This document shows, one piece after another, positions 1 through 14,646 of a DNA stretch of 64,000 nt; position 1 is the first letter of the stretch, and each line of letters opens with the position of its first letter. The stretch is taken from NCBI RefSeq assembly GCF_002080455.1, contig NZ_CP020555.1:1240001-1304000 (forward strand), given 5' to 3'. The translations under genes and the position numbers were made by a program. The DNA is from Streptomyces sp. Sge12. Lineage in GTDB: Bacteria > Actinomycetota > Actinomycetes > Streptomycetales > Streptomycetaceae. The notes under the pieces were generated by a model. That model was given only the letters and a program-made list of their open reading frames with translations, did no database searches and was not told the DNA's origin.

Positions 1-6208
<6,208 letters not shown>

Positions 6209-6255
6209 CGCCGCCGCGGGTACCGGGGCGGTCCGTCGACGCAGGCGCGACCCTG

Positions 6256-6277
6256 ATGCAACAAATTTGCTTTAAGC
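6256..6277 (+). promoter_or_regulatory. Candidate TetR operator, copy 1 (TetR promoter)
   Basis: A 22-bp element ending 7 bases before the TetR start codon. It follows the pattern ANGCRA-N4-TTNGCTTTAAG and contains the inverted repeat GCAA-CAAAT-TTGC. It is much more AT-rich than its surroundings, and the same pattern recurs at 7894 and 7940. Its position over the likely -10 region suggests autoregulation. The assignment to this TetR protein is inference from location. Confidence 0.6.
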
Positions 6278-6284
6278 TGGTCGC

Positions 6285-6857
6285 ATGAGCCGAAGAGCGA
6301 TGGTCCGCCCCGGAGGCCGCAGCGCACGGGTCCAGCAGGCGGTCCACACCGCCGTGCGGGAGCTGCAGGCCGAGGTGGGGCGTCCGGAACTGACGATCCC
6401 GCTGGTCGCGGCGCGGGCCGGCGTCACCCCGTCGACGATCTACCGCCGCTGGGGCGACCTCCAGGAACTGCTGTCGGACGTCGCCGTCGAGCACCTGCGC
6501 CCGGAGGCTCCGCCGGAGGACCACGGCGATCTCGCGGCGGACCTGCGCGGCTGGGCCGAGCAGTTCCTGGAGGAGATGGCCTCGCCCACGGGGCGCGCCT
6601 ACATCCGCGACGCCCTGCTGGGGGACCCGGACGGCGACAACGCGGGCCAGTGCTCGGCCTACGCGGCGGATCAGATCGCGATCGTGCTCGCCCGCGCCGA
6701 GGAGCGCGGCGAGGAGGCCCCGGACGTCGAGACGGTGCTCGACCGCGTCGTGGCTCCGATGATGTACCGCATCCTCTTCCGCCCCGGCGGCCTCACCGAC
6801 GCGTACGCGCACGCTCTGGTGCGGGAGGCCGTACGGGGCTTCGGCACCCCCCGCTGA
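6285..6857 (+). CDS. TetR-family transcriptional regulator
   Basis: A 190-residue one-domain regulator. The N-terminal helix-turn-helix is clear around residues 36-56 (LTIPLVAARAGVTPSTIYRRWG), and the remainder is an all-helical ligand-binding domain of the TetR C-terminal type that keeps an MMYRILF segment near the end. The start ATG 6285 has no Shine-Dalgarno sequence and sits just below an AT-rich element, so the message may be leaderless. The gene lies between the haloperoxidase and the convergent metallo-hydrolase. Three copies of a shared palindromic motif in this neighbourhood suggest that it controls itself, the hydrolase and the amidase pair. Confidence 0.92.
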   Translation: MSRRAMVRPGGRSARVQQAVHTAVRELQAEVGRPELTIPLVAARAGVTPSTIYRRWGDLQELLSDVAVEHLRPEAPPEDHGDLAADLRGWAEQFLEEMASPTGRAYIRDALLGDPDGDNAGQCSAYAADQIAIVLARAEERGEEAPDVETVLDRVVAPMMYRILFRPGGLTDAYAHALVREAVRGFGTPR

Positions 6858-6904
6858 CACCCCGCGCCGACACCCCGTACGACAGCCCGCGCCTGCGGTC
6901 GCGC

Positions 6905-7834
6905 TCAGCGGTCCTCCGGGAGGCCGGCGACGGGTTCGAGCCGGTAGCCGTCCCCCTCGACGATCACGCGACCCGCGGTCGGCGCGGGGAAGTGCGTCCC
7001 GAGGACCAGGGCGCCGGTTTCGGCGAGCCCGGCGAGCAGCGCCCGGCGGGTGGCCTCGGCCCGGACGGGGTCGATGTCGACGCAGCTGCCGATCTCCGGG
7101 TGCGCCAGCTGTACGGGGTGGTGGACCGCGTCCCCGGTGATGAGGGCCGCCGCGCCCGCGCCGCCCACCCCTACGGCGATCTGTCCGGGGGTGTGGCCCG
7201 GGGCGGGCAGCAGGCGCAGCCCGTCGGCCACGTCGACGCCGTCGGCCGGTACGTCCACCAGGTCGAGCAGGCCCGCCTCCTCGACCGGCACGACGGAATC
7301 GCGGAACATGCCGCTGCGCGCCTCGTCCATGTCGTACGCGGCCCAGAACTCGTGCTCCGCCCGCGAGGTGAGGTAGCGGGCGTTCGGGAAGGTCGGCACC
7401 CACGCACCGTCGACCTTCCGGGTGTTCCAGCCGACGTGGTCGGTGTGCAGGTGGGTGAGGATCACCAGGTCGACGTTCTCGGGGGTGAATCCGATGGCCG
7501 CGAGGCGTTCGAGGTAGTCGGTGCGGAGGTTGTGCCAGGCCGGGTTGGCCCTGGTCTTGCCGTTGCCGATCCCGGTGTCGACGATGACCCGCAGACCGTC
7601 CACGACCAGCGCGAAGCTGTGGCTGTCGAGGTGCAGGACGCCGTCCGGGCCGGCGTAGTCGGGTCGCAGCCAGGCGTGTTCGGCCACCACGTCCGGGGTG
7701 GCGGCGGGCAGCAGCCACGGTCCGGTCGCGGGCGGCAGGGGCATCTCGTCGATGCGGTGGACCGTGAGCCCGCCGACGGACCAGTGGGCGGGGGCGCCGG
7801 CCGGGGCCGGTTCGGTGAACTGGGCGGTGCGCAT
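6905..7834 (-). CDS. Metallo-beta-lactamase-fold hydrolase (AHL-lactonase-like)
   Basis: A 309-residue metallo-beta-lactamase-fold protein. Zinc ligands are visible: H128-L-H130-T-D132-H133 (THLHTDHVGW), a His in PAPGHTPGQ, an Asp in ITGDAVHHP and a His in LGTHFPAP. This pattern and the length match the lactonase/hydrolase branch that includes quorum-quenching N-acyl homoserine lactonases; the substrate cannot be told. ATG 7834 is preferred because GAAGGAA lies 7 bases upstream; the frame continues 10 codons further up without a better site. It is transcribed toward the TetR gene and divergent from the amidase operon, and two copies of the candidate TetR operator lie in the shared spacer. Confidence 0.9.
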   Translation of the reverse strand: MRTAQFTEPAPAGAPAHWSVGGLTVHRIDEMPLPPATGPWLLPAATPDVVAEHAWLRPDYAGPDGVLHLDSHSFALVVDGLRVIVDTGIGNGKTRANPAWHNLRTDYLERLAAIGFTPENVDLVILTHLHTDHVGWNTRKVDGAWVPTFPNARYLTSRAEHEFWAAYDMDEARSGMFRDSVVPVEEAGLLDLVDVPADGVDVADGLRLLPAPGHTPGQIAVGVGGAGAAALITGDAVHHPVQLAHPEIGSCVDIDPVRAEATRRALLAGLAETGALVLGTHFPAPTAGRVIVEGDGYRLEPVAGLPEDR

Positions 7835-7893
7835 GTGCGTGTTCCTTCGTCTACGGGCGCCCACGGGCGTCCACGGCGGGCGACGAGCGACAA

Positions 7894-7915
7894 AAGCGAT
7901 TCATTCGCTTTAAGC
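7894..7915 (+). promoter_or_regulatory. Candidate TetR operator, copy 2
   Basis: The second copy of the ANGCRA-N4-TTNGCTTTAAG motif. Here it contains a perfect inverted repeat AAAGCGA-TTCAT-TCGCTTT (7893-7911). It lies between the divergent metallo-hydrolase and the AtzG-like/amidase genes, 59 bases from the hydrolase start, where it could control either promoter. A further small palindrome GTAGG-C-CCTAC follows at 7920-7930. Confidence 0.62.
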
Positions 7916-7939
7916 GACCGTAGGCCCTACCGTGGACTA

Positions 7940-7961
7940 ACGCAAGCCGTTAGCTTTAAGG
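7940..7961 (+). promoter_or_regulatory. Candidate TetR operator, copy 3
   Basis: The third copy of the motif, again ending in GCTTTAAG. It overlaps a perfect inverted repeat CTAACG-CAAGC-CGTTAG (7937-7953). It lies 43 bases before the AtzG-like start, so it probably sits at or just downstream of the promoter of the amidase operon. Copies 2 and 3 are 46 bp apart start to start. Confidence 0.58.
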
Positions 7962-8004
7962 CGGCGATCATCGTCGCACCGCGCACCCTGAAGGAAGGCA
8001 GCAC

Positions 8005-8214
8005 ATGTCCGCCGCAGACCTCACCCCGCCCGAAGCCGCCCGCTGGGCCGCACGGTCCGGGCTTCCGCTCGCACCCGACCGCCACGCGGAAGTGGCGAGC
8101 ACCGCCGGCCACATCCACGCCGCCGTATCGCTCCTGCGGGAACTGGACTTCGGCGATACACCGCCCGCCGCCGCGTACCGCGCGGGAGGGGAGCAGCACG
8201 ATGCAGCCGTATGA
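8005..8214 (+). CDS. AtzG-like (DUF4089) small protein
   Basis: A 69-residue helical protein of the AtzG/DUF4089 type, a GatC-like small partner usually encoded directly before an AtzE-type amidase. It has the usual A..SGLPL.PDR...V start, followed by a helix and a short acidic-to-proline tail ending in AAYRAG. AAGGAAGG precedes ATG 8005. The stop codon lies 14 bases inside the amidase gene, so translation is coupled. In the known AtzG/AtzE pair the small subunit stabilises the amidase; the same role is inferred here. Family assignment rests on pattern and context, not on a search. Confidence 0.72.
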   Translation: MSAADLTPPEAARWAARSGLPLAPDRHAEVASTAGHIHAAVSLLRELDFGDTPPAAAYRAGGEQHDAAV

Positions 8215-9598
8215 GCTGACCGTGGCCGAAGCGGCCGAGGCCGTACGCACCCGCACGATCTCACCGGTCGAACTGGTGGAGTCGGCGCTGGAGCGCATCG
8301 CGCGGGTCGAACCGCGCCTGCAGGCCTTCACCGCCGTGACGGCGGACCGTGCGCGCGCGTCGGCCCGGGAGTTGGAGACCGAGCTCGCCGACGGCAGCCA
8401 CCGCGGGCCGCTGCACGGGATACCCGCCGGGCTGAAGGACCTCATCGACGTGGCCGGGCTGGCCACCACGGCGAGCTCCCGGGTCCGTACGGGGCACCGG
8501 GCGCAGGCCGACAGCACCGTCGCCGCGCGGCTCGCCTCGGCCGGAACGGCCCTCGTGGGCAAGACCCACACCCACGAGTTCGCCTACGGCCTGACCACCC
8601 CTCAGACGGCCAACGCCTGGCATCCGGAGCGGGTGGCCGGCGGCTCCAGCGGCGGGTCGGCCGTCGCCGTCGCCGCCGGGGCGGCCGCCTTCGCGCTGGG
8701 AACCGACACCGGTGGATCGATCCGGGTGCCCGCCGCCCTCAACGGGATCGTCGGACTGAAACCGACGTACGGGCTGGTGCCCCGCCACGGGGTGACCTCA
8801 CTGTCCTGGTCGCTCGACCACGTGGGCCCCCTCACCCGCACCGTGGAGGACGCGGCCCTGGTCCTGGCCGCCCTGGTCGGGCACGACCCCCGCGACCCGG
8901 CCTCCGTCACGGCCCCGGCGGCCGACTACCGGCCGGGCCCCGGCACGGATCTGACGGGACTGCGGGTCGGGGTGCCGGACAACTACTACTTCGACCACGT
9001 CGATCCCGAGGTCGAGGCCGCCGTCCGCCGGGCGATCGGCCGACTGGAGGAGCTCGGCGCCCGGCTCGTCGACGTCGAGATCCCGATGACGCGCTACATC
9101 CGGGCGGCCCAATGGGGCCTGATGGTGCCCGAGGCCACCGCCTACCACGAGCGGACCCTGCGGGCGGTGCCCGACCTGTACGGCACCGACGTCCGCGCCC
9201 TCCTGGAGGCGGGCGAGCTGATGACCGCGGGGGACTACCTGCGGGCCCAGCGCGCCCGCACCCTCATGCGCGGGGCCTGGCAGGAGATGATGGAGCCGGT
9301 CGACCTGATCGCCGCGCCGACCGTGCCGCTCACCGCCGTGGAGGCCGGACGGACGGACGTGACCTGGGGCGACGGCAGCGTGGAGAGCGTCCCGGAGGCG
9401 TACGTACGGCTGTCGGCCCCCGCCAACCTGACGGGCGTTCCCTCGCTGAGCGTCCCCGTCGGCCTGGACGCGGCGGGCCTGCCGATCGGCATGCAGCTCA
9501 TGGGCAGGCCCTTCGGCGAGGCCACGCTGCTGCGCGCCGGACATGCCTACGAACGGACGGGCACCGCACTCGGTCCGCCCCCGGAACCGGCCGCGTAG
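8201..9598 (+). CDS. Amidase-signature family enzyme (AtzE/GatA-like)
   Basis: A 465-residue amidase of the Ser-cisSer-Lys class. The triad is visible as Lys79 (IPAGLKDLID), cis-Ser149 (AGGSSGGSA) and nucleophile Ser173 (TDTGGSIRVPA), with the standard 24-residue spacing between the two serines. It hydrolyses an amide or carbamoyl bond. The AtzG-like partner suggests an AtzE-type substrate such as a carboxybiuret or a related small N-carboxyl amide, but this is not proven. The start is ATG 8201 with GGGAGGGGAG in front, overlapping the small gene. A full GatCAB function is unlikely because no gatB lies nearby. Confidence 0.92.
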   Translation: MQPYELTVAEAAEAVRTRTISPVELVESALERIARVEPRLQAFTAVTADRARASARELETELADGSHRGPLHGIPAGLKDLIDVAGLATTASSRVRTGHRAQADSTVAARLASAGTALVGKTHTHEFAYGLTTPQTANAWHPERVAGGSSGGSAVAVAAGAAAFALGTDTGGSIRVPAALNGIVGLKPTYGLVPRHGVTSLSWSLDHVGPLTRTVEDAALVLAALVGHDPRDPASVTAPAADYRPGPGTDLTGLRVGVPDNYYFDHVDPEVEAAVRRAIGRLEELGARLVDVEIPMTRYIRAAQWGLMVPEATAYHERTLRAVPDLYGTDVRALLEAGELMTAGDYLRAQRARTLMRGAWQEMMEPVDLIAAPTVPLTAVEAGRTDVTWGDGSVESVPEAYVRLSAPANLTGVPSLSVPVGLDAAGLPIGMQLMGRPFGEATLLRAGHAYERTGTALGPPPEPAA

Positions 9599-9719
9599 CC
9601 GTGCGGGCGGGGGCGCCACGGCGCTGTCCGTGTGCCGAACCAGCCGCTTTCGCGGCGGAGTTCAGACAGTCACGGCGGCCGTGTCCGGTGTGTCCGGTGG
9701 GCGTCCAGGGGGCTATGTA

Positions 9720-11006
9720 ATGTCACATCACATGATGCTCTTACGGCGCGCGGCATCGGCCGCAGCCCTTGTCGCCCTCGCCCTCCCCCTGACCGTCGCC
9801 CCGCCCGCGCACGCGGCCGACGGCCCGTCCGCCTGCCGCACCTCCCCGTCCGTGCCGCTCGACGCCGAACAGGCGCGGCTCGCCGACCCGCGCACCACCG
9901 CCCTCGTCGAGGGCGCCGGATTCGCGGACTTCGTACGGCGGTTCCCCGCCGCGCTGTGCGCGACCCGCGGCCGCGCGGAGGCCGACCGGCTGGTCGACGA
10001 CTGGGGCGAGGCCCTCTGGCAGGCCTCCGTGCGGCGGGCCCAGGACCGGCGGCCCGGCGGCGCCCTCGCCGCCGGCGACGACCGCCCGCTGTACTGGGCG
10101 CGGCTCGGCATGACCACCGTACTCGCGCGCTGGCAGCCGGAGTTCACCGTCGACCGGGCCGCGCTCCGCGCCCGCTTCGAGGACGCCTCCCGCGGGCTCA
10201 CCGACAACGCCTTCCGCGCCGCACCCGGCGTACGGCGCGTGTTCATCAGCGGGTTCGACCCCTTCGGGCTCGACGCCGAGATACGCCGCGCCAACCCCTC
10301 CGGGTCGGCCGCCCTCCAACTCAACGGACGGCACGTGACCCTCGCCGACGGCAGCCCCGCCGAGATCCGCGCCGTCGTCCTCCCCGTCCGCTACGCCGAC
10401 TTCGACGCCGGCATCGTGGAGCGGGCGTTCGCCCCGCGCATGGCCGGCGGCCCGGCCCCGGCGGACATCATCACCAGCGTCAGCCAGGGCTACCCCGGCA
10501 TCTTCACCCTGGAGGACTGGGCGGGGCGGGCGCGGTCCGCCGACCCGTACCCCGACAACGTACGCGCCCTCTCCGGCGGCACCCGGGAGCGGCCGGTGAC
10601 CGCCCCGGGGCTCGGCCCGGGCCCGGAGTTCATCCGGACCACGCTCCCCGCCGACGCCGTGACCGGCGCCGTGCAGAGCCCGTACCCCGTCCTCCTCAAC
10701 TCCGAAGTGACGGAGATCCCGGCGGGCGGCACGGCTCCCGTCGACCGGACCGACGGGCCGACGCCCGGCTCGCGGGCCGTGGCGGGCGGCGGGGGCGGCT
10801 ACCTGTCCAACGAGGTGGCCTACCGCTCCAACCGGCTGCGCGCCGAACTCGCCCCGCAGCTGCCCGGCGGCCACCTCCACACGCCGGTGCTCACCGGCCT
10901 GCCGGCCGACCCGCAGCAGCTGACCGGCCCCGAGTTCGAACGCAACGAGAGCGCGATCACCGCCGAGGTCCGCGCAGTCCTCGAACACGCCGCCGTCCGG
11001 CGGTAG
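9720..11006 (+). CDS. Secreted pyroglutamyl-peptidase-like (C15) protein, catalytic Cys replaced by Ser
   Basis: A 428-residue protein with a signal peptide (hydrophobic stretch about 14-32, cleavage after AHA). The C15 start motif VFISGFDPFG lies at 174-183. By alignment from memory, Glu265 (TLEDWAGR) and His387 (HLHTP) match the C15 catalytic residues. The nucleophile motif, normally Y-x-C-N, here reads YLSN, so Cys is Ser363. It may be inactive or use serine. About 140 residues precede the C15 core, which is longer than in cytosolic enzymes. AGGGGG lies 7 bases before ATG 9720. Codon 8 is a TTA, so translation may need the bldA tRNA. The gene stands alone. Confidence 0.8.
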   Translation: MSHHMMLLRRAASAAALVALALPLTVAPPAHAADGPSACRTSPSVPLDAEQARLADPRTTALVEGAGFADFVRRFPAALCATRGRAEADRLVDDWGEALWQASVRRAQDRRPGGALAAGDDRPLYWARLGMTTVLARWQPEFTVDRAALRARFEDASRGLTDNAFRAAPGVRRVFISGFDPFGLDAEIRRANPSGSAALQLNGRHVTLADGSPAEIRAVVLPVRYADFDAGIVERAFAPRMAGGPAPADIITSVSQGYPGIFTLEDWAGRARSADPYPDNVRALSGGTRERPVTAPGLGPGPEFIRTTLPADAVTGAVQSPYPVLLNSEVTEIPAGGTAPVDRTDGPTPGSRAVAGGGGGYLSNEVAYRSNRLRAELAPQLPGGHLHTPVLTGLPADPQQLTGPEFERNESAITAEVRAVLEHAAVRR

Positions 11007-11200
11007 CGGCCGCCCCGCCTGCGGTGCGTGCACCTGCCATGGGGCAGGATGGCAGCCCGTTCCGGATGCGCACACGCGCCCGAACGGGGCTCCACGCACG
11101 ACGAACTGACAGGTGACAAGGTGACGACACACCTCATACGACGGTCGGCAGCGTCCGCCGCCACTCCCTGGGGCCGGCGCCGCGGAAGGGCGGGTGTCCG

Positions 11201-12313
11201 TTGAACCGGGATCTCGTCCTGCACGACTGGCTGGTCGCCGGGATCGCGCTGGGGGCGGGCGCCGCGGCCGGCCTGCTGCTGCGCGCCCTCCTGCGGTGGC
11301 TGGGCCGGCACGCCGAGCGGACCCGGTGGCGGGGCGACGACATCATCGTCGACGCGCTGCGCACCATCGCCCCCGGGGCCGCCCTCATCGCGGGCGCCGC
11401 GGTGGCCGGGACCACCCTGCCGCTCACCGCGCGGGTCTCCGGCTTCGTGAACCAGTCCCTGACGGCGCTGCTCATCCTGATCGCCACGCTCAGCGCGGCG
11501 CGGGTCGTGGCGGGCCTGGTCCAGTCGGTGGCGGGAACACGCACCGGGGTGGCCGCCTCGGCGTCCATCTTCGTCAACATCACCCGGATCGTGGTCCTCG
11601 TGATGGGCGTGCTGGTGGCCCTGGAGACCCTCGGTGTGTCCATCGCGCCGCTGGTCACGGCCCTCGGAGTGGGTGGTCTGGCGGTGGCGCTGGCCCTCCA
11701 GGACACCCTCGCCAACCTCTTCGCCGGGGTGCACATCCTCGCCTCCAAGACCGTGCAGCCCGGTGACTACATCCGGCTGACCAGCGGCGAGGAGGGGTAC
11801 GTCGTCGACATCAACTGGCGCAACACCGTGGTGCGCAACCTGTCGAACAACCTGGTCATCATCCCCAACGGGCGTCTGGCGCGCACGAACATGACCAACT
11901 TCACCCAGCCGGAGGCCAAGTTCTCGATCCTGGTCCAGGTGGGAGTGGGCTACGAGAGCGATCTGGAGCACGTCGAGCGGGTGACCCTCGATGTCGTCGA
12001 CAGTGTGATGGCCGACATCAACGGGGCGGTCCCCGACCACGAAGCGGCCGTCCGCTTCCACACGTTCGCGGACTCCCGGATCAACTTCACGGTGATCCTG
12101 GGCGTCGGCGAGTTCAGCGACCAGTACCGGATCAAGCACGAGTTCATCAAGCGCCTGCACGAGCGGTTCCGTACGGAGGGCATCTCGATCCCCGCCCCGA
12201 CCCGTACGGTCGCACTCCACCGCGACGACGCGCGGCAGCCGTCGCCCCCGCACGCACCGGTCCCGCACCAGCGCGAGGCGTCCTCGCTGCTCCCGGACGG
12301 CAGCGGCCGGTAG
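11201..12313 (+). CDS. MscS-family mechanosensitive channel
   Basis: A 370-residue small-conductance mechanosensitive channel. Three or four hydrophobic helices occupy residues 8-180. The pore helix TM3 is the Gly/Ala-rich ALGVGGLAVALALQDTLANL near 152-171. The beta domain follows (TVQPGDYIRL, then DINWRNTVVRNL and NNLVIIPNGRL), and then the alpha-beta vestibule. The last 40 residues are a charged, proline-rich tail. These channels release solutes during hypo-osmotic shock. The start is TTG 11201 with GGAAGGG about 10 bases upstream; no earlier in-frame start is better. The gene is convergent with the APC-type permease, and both fit an osmotic or ion theme. Confidence 0.93.
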   Translation: MNRDLVLHDWLVAGIALGAGAAAGLLLRALLRWLGRHAERTRWRGDDIIVDALRTIAPGAALIAGAAVAGTTLPLTARVSGFVNQSLTALLILIATLSAARVVAGLVQSVAGTRTGVAASASIFVNITRIVVLVMGVLVALETLGVSIAPLVTALGVGGLAVALALQDTLANLFAGVHILASKTVQPGDYIRLTSGEEGYVVDINWRNTVVRNLSNNLVIIPNGRLARTNMTNFTQPEAKFSILVQVGVGYESDLEHVERVTLDVVDSVMADINGAVPDHEAAVRFHTFADSRINFTVILGVGEFSDQYRIKHEFIKRLHERFRTEGISIPAPTRTVALHRDDARQPSPPHAPVPHQREASSLLPDGSGR

Positions 12314-12343
12314 CCCCGTGCCGCCGCGGCCCCCGCGTCGACG

Positions 12344-14281
12344 TCAGCCGGCGTGGACGTGGGGGCGGCGGCTGCGGTCGGGCTCGGCCTCGCGGATCAC
12401 CTCGCGGGTGACGGGGGCCACCTCGCCCTGGCCGAAGAGGAAGAAGCGCAGGAAGTTGGCCATCGGGTTGCCCTCGGTCCACTCGAAGTAGATGTGCGGG
12501 CGCTGTCCGGTCTCGTCGCGGACGTGCAGCAGGAGCGCGGCGAGGGCGTTGGGGATGCTGGAGCTCTCCAGGGTCAGGACGCGGTAGCGCTCGTGCAGCA
12601 CTTCGCCGCGCACCCGCATACCGGACTCGAACTCGGACGCGTCGAGGACCGTGACCTCGACGAACATGACGTCGTCCCCGGCGGGGATGTCGTTGTCCGC
12701 GCGGATCTGCTCGACCTTCTCGCGGTATTCGGTCCGGTCCCTGTTGTCGGGCTCGTTGGCGATGAACCGGATCGTGCGGTTGGCGGTGTCGCGGACGAAC
12801 CGCTGCGCCATCTCGTCCAGCTCCACGTGGGTGACGCGCAGTTCGAAGACCCGGGCGAGACGCGAGAGCAGGGAGAGGGCCATGATGCCGGCGATGAAGC
12901 AGGCGCCGATCTTCACGCCGTCGGGGCGTTCGACGACGTTGACGGCGGTCGTGTAGATGAAGACGGCGGAGATGATCCCGAAGCCGATGGTCCAGCCGCG
13001 CTCCCCCGCCCGCCGTGCGGCGATGGTCACGGCGACCGCGGCCGAGGTGATCAGGACGAGGACACCGGTGGCGTACGCGCCGCCCTGGGCGTCGACGTCG
13101 GCGTCGAAGATCCAGGTCACCAGGAAGGCCACGAGGGTGAACACGATGACCATCGGCCGCAGGGCGCGGGCCCACTGCGGGGCCATGCCGTACCGGGGCA
13201 GGTAGCGCGGCATCAGGTTCAGCAGTCCCGCCATCGCCGAGGAGCCGGCGAACCACAGGATCAGGATCGTGGAGATGTCGTAGACCGTGCCGAAGGCGGA
13301 GCCCAGGTACTCGTGCGCGAGGTAGGCGAGCGCGCGCCCGTTGGCCTCGCCGCCCGGTTCGAACTGGGCGGCCGGGATCAGCAGGGTCGTGATCAGGCTG
13401 GAGCAGATCAGGAAGATGCTCATGATCACGGCGGCCGTGGTCAGCAGCTTCTTGGCGCCGCGGATCCGGCCCGCCGGCTTCTCGGGGGTGTCCTCGGGAC
13501 CGCCCTTGACGTGCGGCATGACCGCCACGCCGGTCTCGAAGCCGGACAGGCCCAGCGCGAGCTTCGGGAACACGACGAGCGCGATGGCGATCATCATGAA
13601 GACGTTGCCGTGCTCCGTGGTCAGCGCCTGGGTCCAGTCGGTGATGACCTGCGGTGCGGTGAACACGTGCCACAGCCCGACGGCCACCACCACGACGTTC
13701 AGGCCCAGATACGTGAGGACCAGGACCACCGCCACGCCGATGGCCTCGCTGAACCCCTTGAGGAAGACGCCGCCGAGCAGCGCGATGAGGATCAGGGTGA
13801 TCAGTACCTCGTGGCCGTGCAGAGTGCTCGTCAGGTGCGGGTTCTCGACCATGTGGGCGGTCGCGTCGGCGGCGGAGAGGGTGATGGTGATGAGGAAATC
13901 GGTCGCCGCGAACCCGAGCAGGGTCAGGACGAACAGCTTCCCCTTCCAGAACGTCAGCAGCCGTTCCAGCATCGCGATGGAGCCCTCGCCGTGCGGGCTC
14001 TCCTCCGCCACCCGCCGGTAGACGGGCAGCGCTCCGAAGAGGGTCAGGAGCACGAGCACGACGGTCGCCAGCGGTGACAGCAGCCCGGCCGCGAGGAACG
14101 CGATGCCGGGCTGGTAGCCGAGGGTGGAGAAGTAGTCGAGGCCCGTCAGGCACATGACCCGCCACCAGGGCCGGCCGTGCGGCTGGGCCGCCGCCTCCTT
14201 GGCGGCCGGCGAGGCGTTCTCGGCGGTCAGGCCTTCCAGCAGCCACGCGCGCAGGCGCGGGGAGCGGACAGGGGTGGCCAT
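12344..14281 (-). CDS. APC-superfamily permease with C-terminal cytosolic domain
   Basis: A 645-residue membrane protein with about 12 predicted helices between residues 40 and 500, followed by about 140 soluble residues. The first helix motif [16 protein letters not shown] and the FETGVAVMP segment near residue 250 are typical of APC-superfamily amino-acid or potassium permeases. The substrate cannot be read from sequence. A KimA/Kup-like potassium importer is possible, given the neighbouring MscS and KdpD-type DUF4118 genes, but this is inference. ATG 14281 has GGGAG upstream. It is divergent from the DUF4118 gene across a 365-bp spacer. Confidence 0.83.
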   Translation of the reverse strand: MATPVRSPRLRAWLLEGLTAENASPAAKEAAAQPHGRPWWRVMCLTGLDYFSTLGYQPGIAFLAAGLLSPLATVVLVLLTLFGALPVYRRVAEESPHGEGSIAMLERLLTFWKGKLFVLTLLGFAATDFLITITLSAADATAHMVENPHLTSTLHGHEVLITLILIALLGGVFLKGFSEAIGVAVVLVLTYLGLNVVVVAVGLWHVFTAPQVITDWTQALTTEHGNVFMMIAIALVVFPKLALGLSGFETGVAVMPHVKGGPEDTPEKPAGRIRGAKKLLTTAAVIMSIFLICSSLITTLLIPAAQFEPGGEANGRALAYLAHEYLGSAFGTVYDISTILILWFAGSSAMAGLLNLMPRYLPRYGMAPQWARALRPMVIVFTLVAFLVTWIFDADVDAQGGAYATGVLVLITSAAVAVTIAARRAGERGWTIGFGIISAVFIYTTAVNVVERPDGVKIGACFIAGIMALSLLSRLARVFELRVTHVELDEMAQRFVRDTANRTIRFIANEPDNRDRTEYREKVEQIRADNDIPAGDDVMFVEVTVLDASEFESGMRVRGEVLHERYRVLTLESSSIPNALAALLLHVRDETGQRPHIYFEWTEGNPMANFLRFFLFGQGEVAPVTREVIREAEPDRSRRPHVHAG

Positions 14282-14646
14282 CTTCGGGGGCTCCCGTCGT
14301 ACGGAAAAGAATCAGCCATCGACACACCGACGGCGGAGCCAGCGTACGCAGCCAGATCGTTTGTGCACGTGAGCGACCCAATCCTGACGCGTCCTTAACG
14401 TGCACCTTCTCTCCGGACCCGGCCGGGACCCGGCCGGGACCCGCGGGCACCGCCTGGGCACGGGAACACGCCGGGCGGCGGGCCCCGGTGGCCGGAAGCA
14501 GCCGCCGGCCCGGGTCCCGAGGGCAAAATCCGCGTGCGGTACGTCAAGACCTCGCCAGGGCGGGTGGCTCCGTCCTTCGCCGTGGGCAGTCTGCCCTCGG
14601 ACATCCGGCTCTGGTTGAGATCGTCACCTCGGACGGGAGGCATCAC
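14282..14646. promoter_or_regulatory. Divergent promoter region with 8-bp inverted repeat
   Basis: A 365-bp spacer between the permease and the DUF4118 gene. It holds an inverted repeat GTGCACGT (14363-14370) / ACGTGCAC (14398-14405) with a 27-bp spacer, close to an AT-richer CCTTAA stretch that may be the permease promoter. It also holds a short direct repeat of ACCCGGCCGGG near 14417-14440. I looked for a c-di-AMP-type leader before the permease and saw none. Nothing in it looks coding. Confidence 0.4.

Noticed and set aside
8201..9598. GatA subunit of the tRNA amidotransferase
   Set aside because: The small partner is AtzG-like rather than a housekeeping GatC, and there is no gatB, so a small-molecule amidase fits better.
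12353..14077. Long plus-strand frame opposite the APC-type permease
   Set aside because: It is an Asp/Glu/His/Gly-rich artefact of the opposite strand; the minus strand shows a well-formed membrane protein.
14282..14400. Possible c-di-AMP (ydaO) riboswitch before the permease
   Set aside because: The leader is only about 120 bases and lacks the conserved core words and the expected multi-helix layout.
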